Source: Anaerolineae bacterium
GTDB taxonomy: Bacteria; Chloroflexota; Anaerolineae; Aggregatilineales; Phototrophicaceae
Assembly: GCA_025454715.1 (NCBI GenBank)
Contig: JALONY010000168.1
Span: 1-6,500, forward strand
Reading direction: 5' to 3'
DNA length: 6,500 bases
Part shown: in pieces, positions 5,373 to 6,500 of the stretch
Layout: the number at the start of each line of letters is the position of its first letter
Position numbering within the stretch: the first letter of the stretch is position 1
Program-made: the position numbers and the translations under genes
Notes under the pieces: generated by a model
Databases searched by the model: none
What the model was told of the DNA's origin: nothing
Seen by the model: the letters and a program-made list of their open reading frames with translations, nothing else

Positions 5373-6500
5373 ATGTATTCGGCTGGCCACACCCCGCCAC
5401 CACCCCCAGAAAGCGAGCGTTTTTGGCCGATGCTCAACCCACAACGCACCCTCGACGAACTGAAGGAACTGCGCGCCCTGACCGGTGACGAACACGGTGC
5501 CCAGCGCGTGGCATGGACGGACACATGGCGAAAATCACGCGAGTGGTTGTTGGCCAAACTGCGCGAGTTGCCGGTCGAAATCGAGACCGACGCGGCGGGC
5601 AACATCTGGGCGACGCTGCACGGCGAAAGCCCCGACGCGGTCTTGATCGGTGGGCACATGGACAGCGTGCCCAACGGCGGCTGGCTGGACGGGTGCCTGA
5701 ACGTGCTGGCTGGCCTCGAGATTTTGCGCCGCATCGCCGCGCAGGGCAAGCCGCCCGTTACGGTGCGCTTGGTCGATTGGGCGGACGAGGAAGGGGCGCG
5801 TTTCGGGCGCAGCTTGTTCGGCAGCAGTGCGGCCTCGGGGACGATGAACCCCGACGACCTGCGCGGCTTGAAGGATAAGGACGGCATCGGCCTGCCCGAG
5901 GCGCTGGCGCAGTTCGGGGTCAGCCTCGATACCGCCTTGAACGCCCATGACCAGCTCAAGACGGCCAAGGCTTACCTCGAGCTGCACATCGAGCAAGGCC
6001 CCGTGTTGCTTGACCGTGAAGAGGCGCTGGGCGTGGTGATTGGGACATTCGGGGTGGAGCGCCACAGCATCCGCTTCATTGGGCAGGCCGCCCACTCTGG
6101 CTCGACCCCGATGCACAAGCGCCGTGACGCGCTGGGCGCGGCGGCCAAGTTCCATCTCGAAATCCGCGAGATTGCCAAGCGGCACGGCGGGGTGTGCACG
6201 TGCGGTAGCGTCAAGACCTTGCCGGGCATCGTCACGTCGGTGGTCGCCCAGTGCGACATCACGCTCGACCAGCGCCACATGCAGGCCGACCACCTCGCCG
6301 CCATGTTGCAAGAGGCCAAAGACGCCAGCCAGCGCTTCGCCGCCGAGGAGCAGTGCGAGGTCGAGTGGTCGCGCTTGTGGCAGATTCACCCCATCCCGTT
6401 CCACCCGGTGTTGCTGGATTTTTGTGAGCTGGCCGTGCGCGACGTGACCGGCACCGCCCATCGCTTGCCCAGCGGCCCGTTGCACGACGCCGCCGAGGTC
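5373..6500 (+). CDS. M20-family Zn amidohydrolase, N-carbamoyl-L-amino-acid hydrolase/ureidopropionase type (3' partial)
   Basis: Metal-dependent amidase of the hydantoinase/carbamoylase family (HyuC/AmaB/allantoate amidohydrolase group), which removes carbamoyl groups from N-carbamoyl amino acids or ureido compounds in pyrimidine, hydantoin or purine breakdown. The frame is open from 5373 to the window end (376 codons), with the C-terminal end missing; complete relatives have about 400-430 residues. Bimetal-site residues in order are His95 (GGHMDSVPNGG), Asp106 (LDGC), the Glu139-Glu140 pair (DWADEEGARFG), His205 (LELHIEQGP) and His371 (SGPLHDAAEV). The dimerisation lid lies at about 218-330, with GQAAHSGSTPMHKRRDAL at its start. 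All key residues are present, so it is probably active. Exact substrate cannot be told from sequence. The start at 5373 adds a proline-rich 19-residue leader (AGHTPPPPPE); the ATG at 5430 would begin at MLNPQRTLDELKEL, close to where relatives align. It diverges from tadB, with no obvious functional link. Confidence 0.92.
   Translation, partial: MYSAGHTPPPPPESERFWPMLNPQRTLDELKELRALTGDEHGAQRVAWTDTWRKSREWLLAKLRELPVEIETDAAGNIWATLHGESPDAVLIGGHMDSVPNGGWLDGCLNVLAGLEILRRIAAQGKPPVTVRLVDWADEEGARFGRSLFGSSAASGTMNPDDLRGLKDKDGIGLPEALAQFGVSLDTALNAHDQLKTAKAYLELHIEQGPVLLDREEALGVVIGTFGVERHSIRFIGQAAHSGSTPMHKRRDALGAAAKFHLEIREIAKRHGGVCTCGSVKTLPGIVTSVVAQCDITLDQRHMQADHLAAMLQEAKDASQRFAAEEQCEVEWSRLWQIHPIPFHPVLLDFCELAVRDVTGTAHRLPSGPLHDAAEV

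Noticed and set aside
5535..6485. Minus-strand open frame (316 codons) opposite the amidohydrolase
   Set aside because: The plus strand encodes all metal ligands of an M20 enzyme through the same stretch; the antisense product has no recognisable motif.

Overview
The window reads as ordinary chromosomal sequence from a GC-rich bacterium with dense, G/C-ending codon use. The gene content is a secreted SpoIID-domain protein with fibronectin-like tail modules, an unlinked tadBC pair, a comF-hpf pair and an M20 amidohydrolase. This would suit a Chloroflexota (Anaerolineae-like) genome or MAG, but that placement is an inference from gene style. No rRNA, tRNA, CRISPR array, insertion sequence or phage gene was seen.

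Layout. From 75 to 1926 (+) lies a secreted protein with a signal peptide, a SpoIID/LytB-type domain, a jelly-roll-like carbohydrate-binding-type module and two fibronectin-III-like modules. It is interrupted by one surplus base near 351. A strong GC hairpin (1945-1974) sits between this gene and the convergent minus-strand cluster. That cluster, in transcription order, is tadB (5177 to 4283, also carrying one surplus base, near 5069), tadC (4253 to 3306), comF (3249 to 2635) and hpf (2591 to 1995). The gaps are 29, 56 and 43 bases, so the four genes are probably one operon. Divergent from tadB, starting at about 5373 (+), is an N-carbamoyl-amino-acid hydrolase-like M20 enzyme that runs off the right end. 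The 195 bases between the two starts hold plausible promoters for both directions.

How the genes may work together. TadB and TadC are the paired inner-membrane platform proteins of a Tad/Flp type IV pilus. ComF-family phosphoribosyltransferases are linked to natural transformation, and long HPF dimerises ribosomes in stationary phase. Placing them in one transcription unit suggests co-expression of surface pili or DNA uptake with a slow-growth programme. The Tad ATPase, pilins and secretin are not in the window, so this is only a hypothesis.

Main caution: two of the five complete genes carry an apparent +1 frameshift. Both reading frames rejoin cleanly, so base-level sequence error is the simplest explanation, although real mutations cannot be excluded. 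I do not see convincing evidence of a new biological system here.
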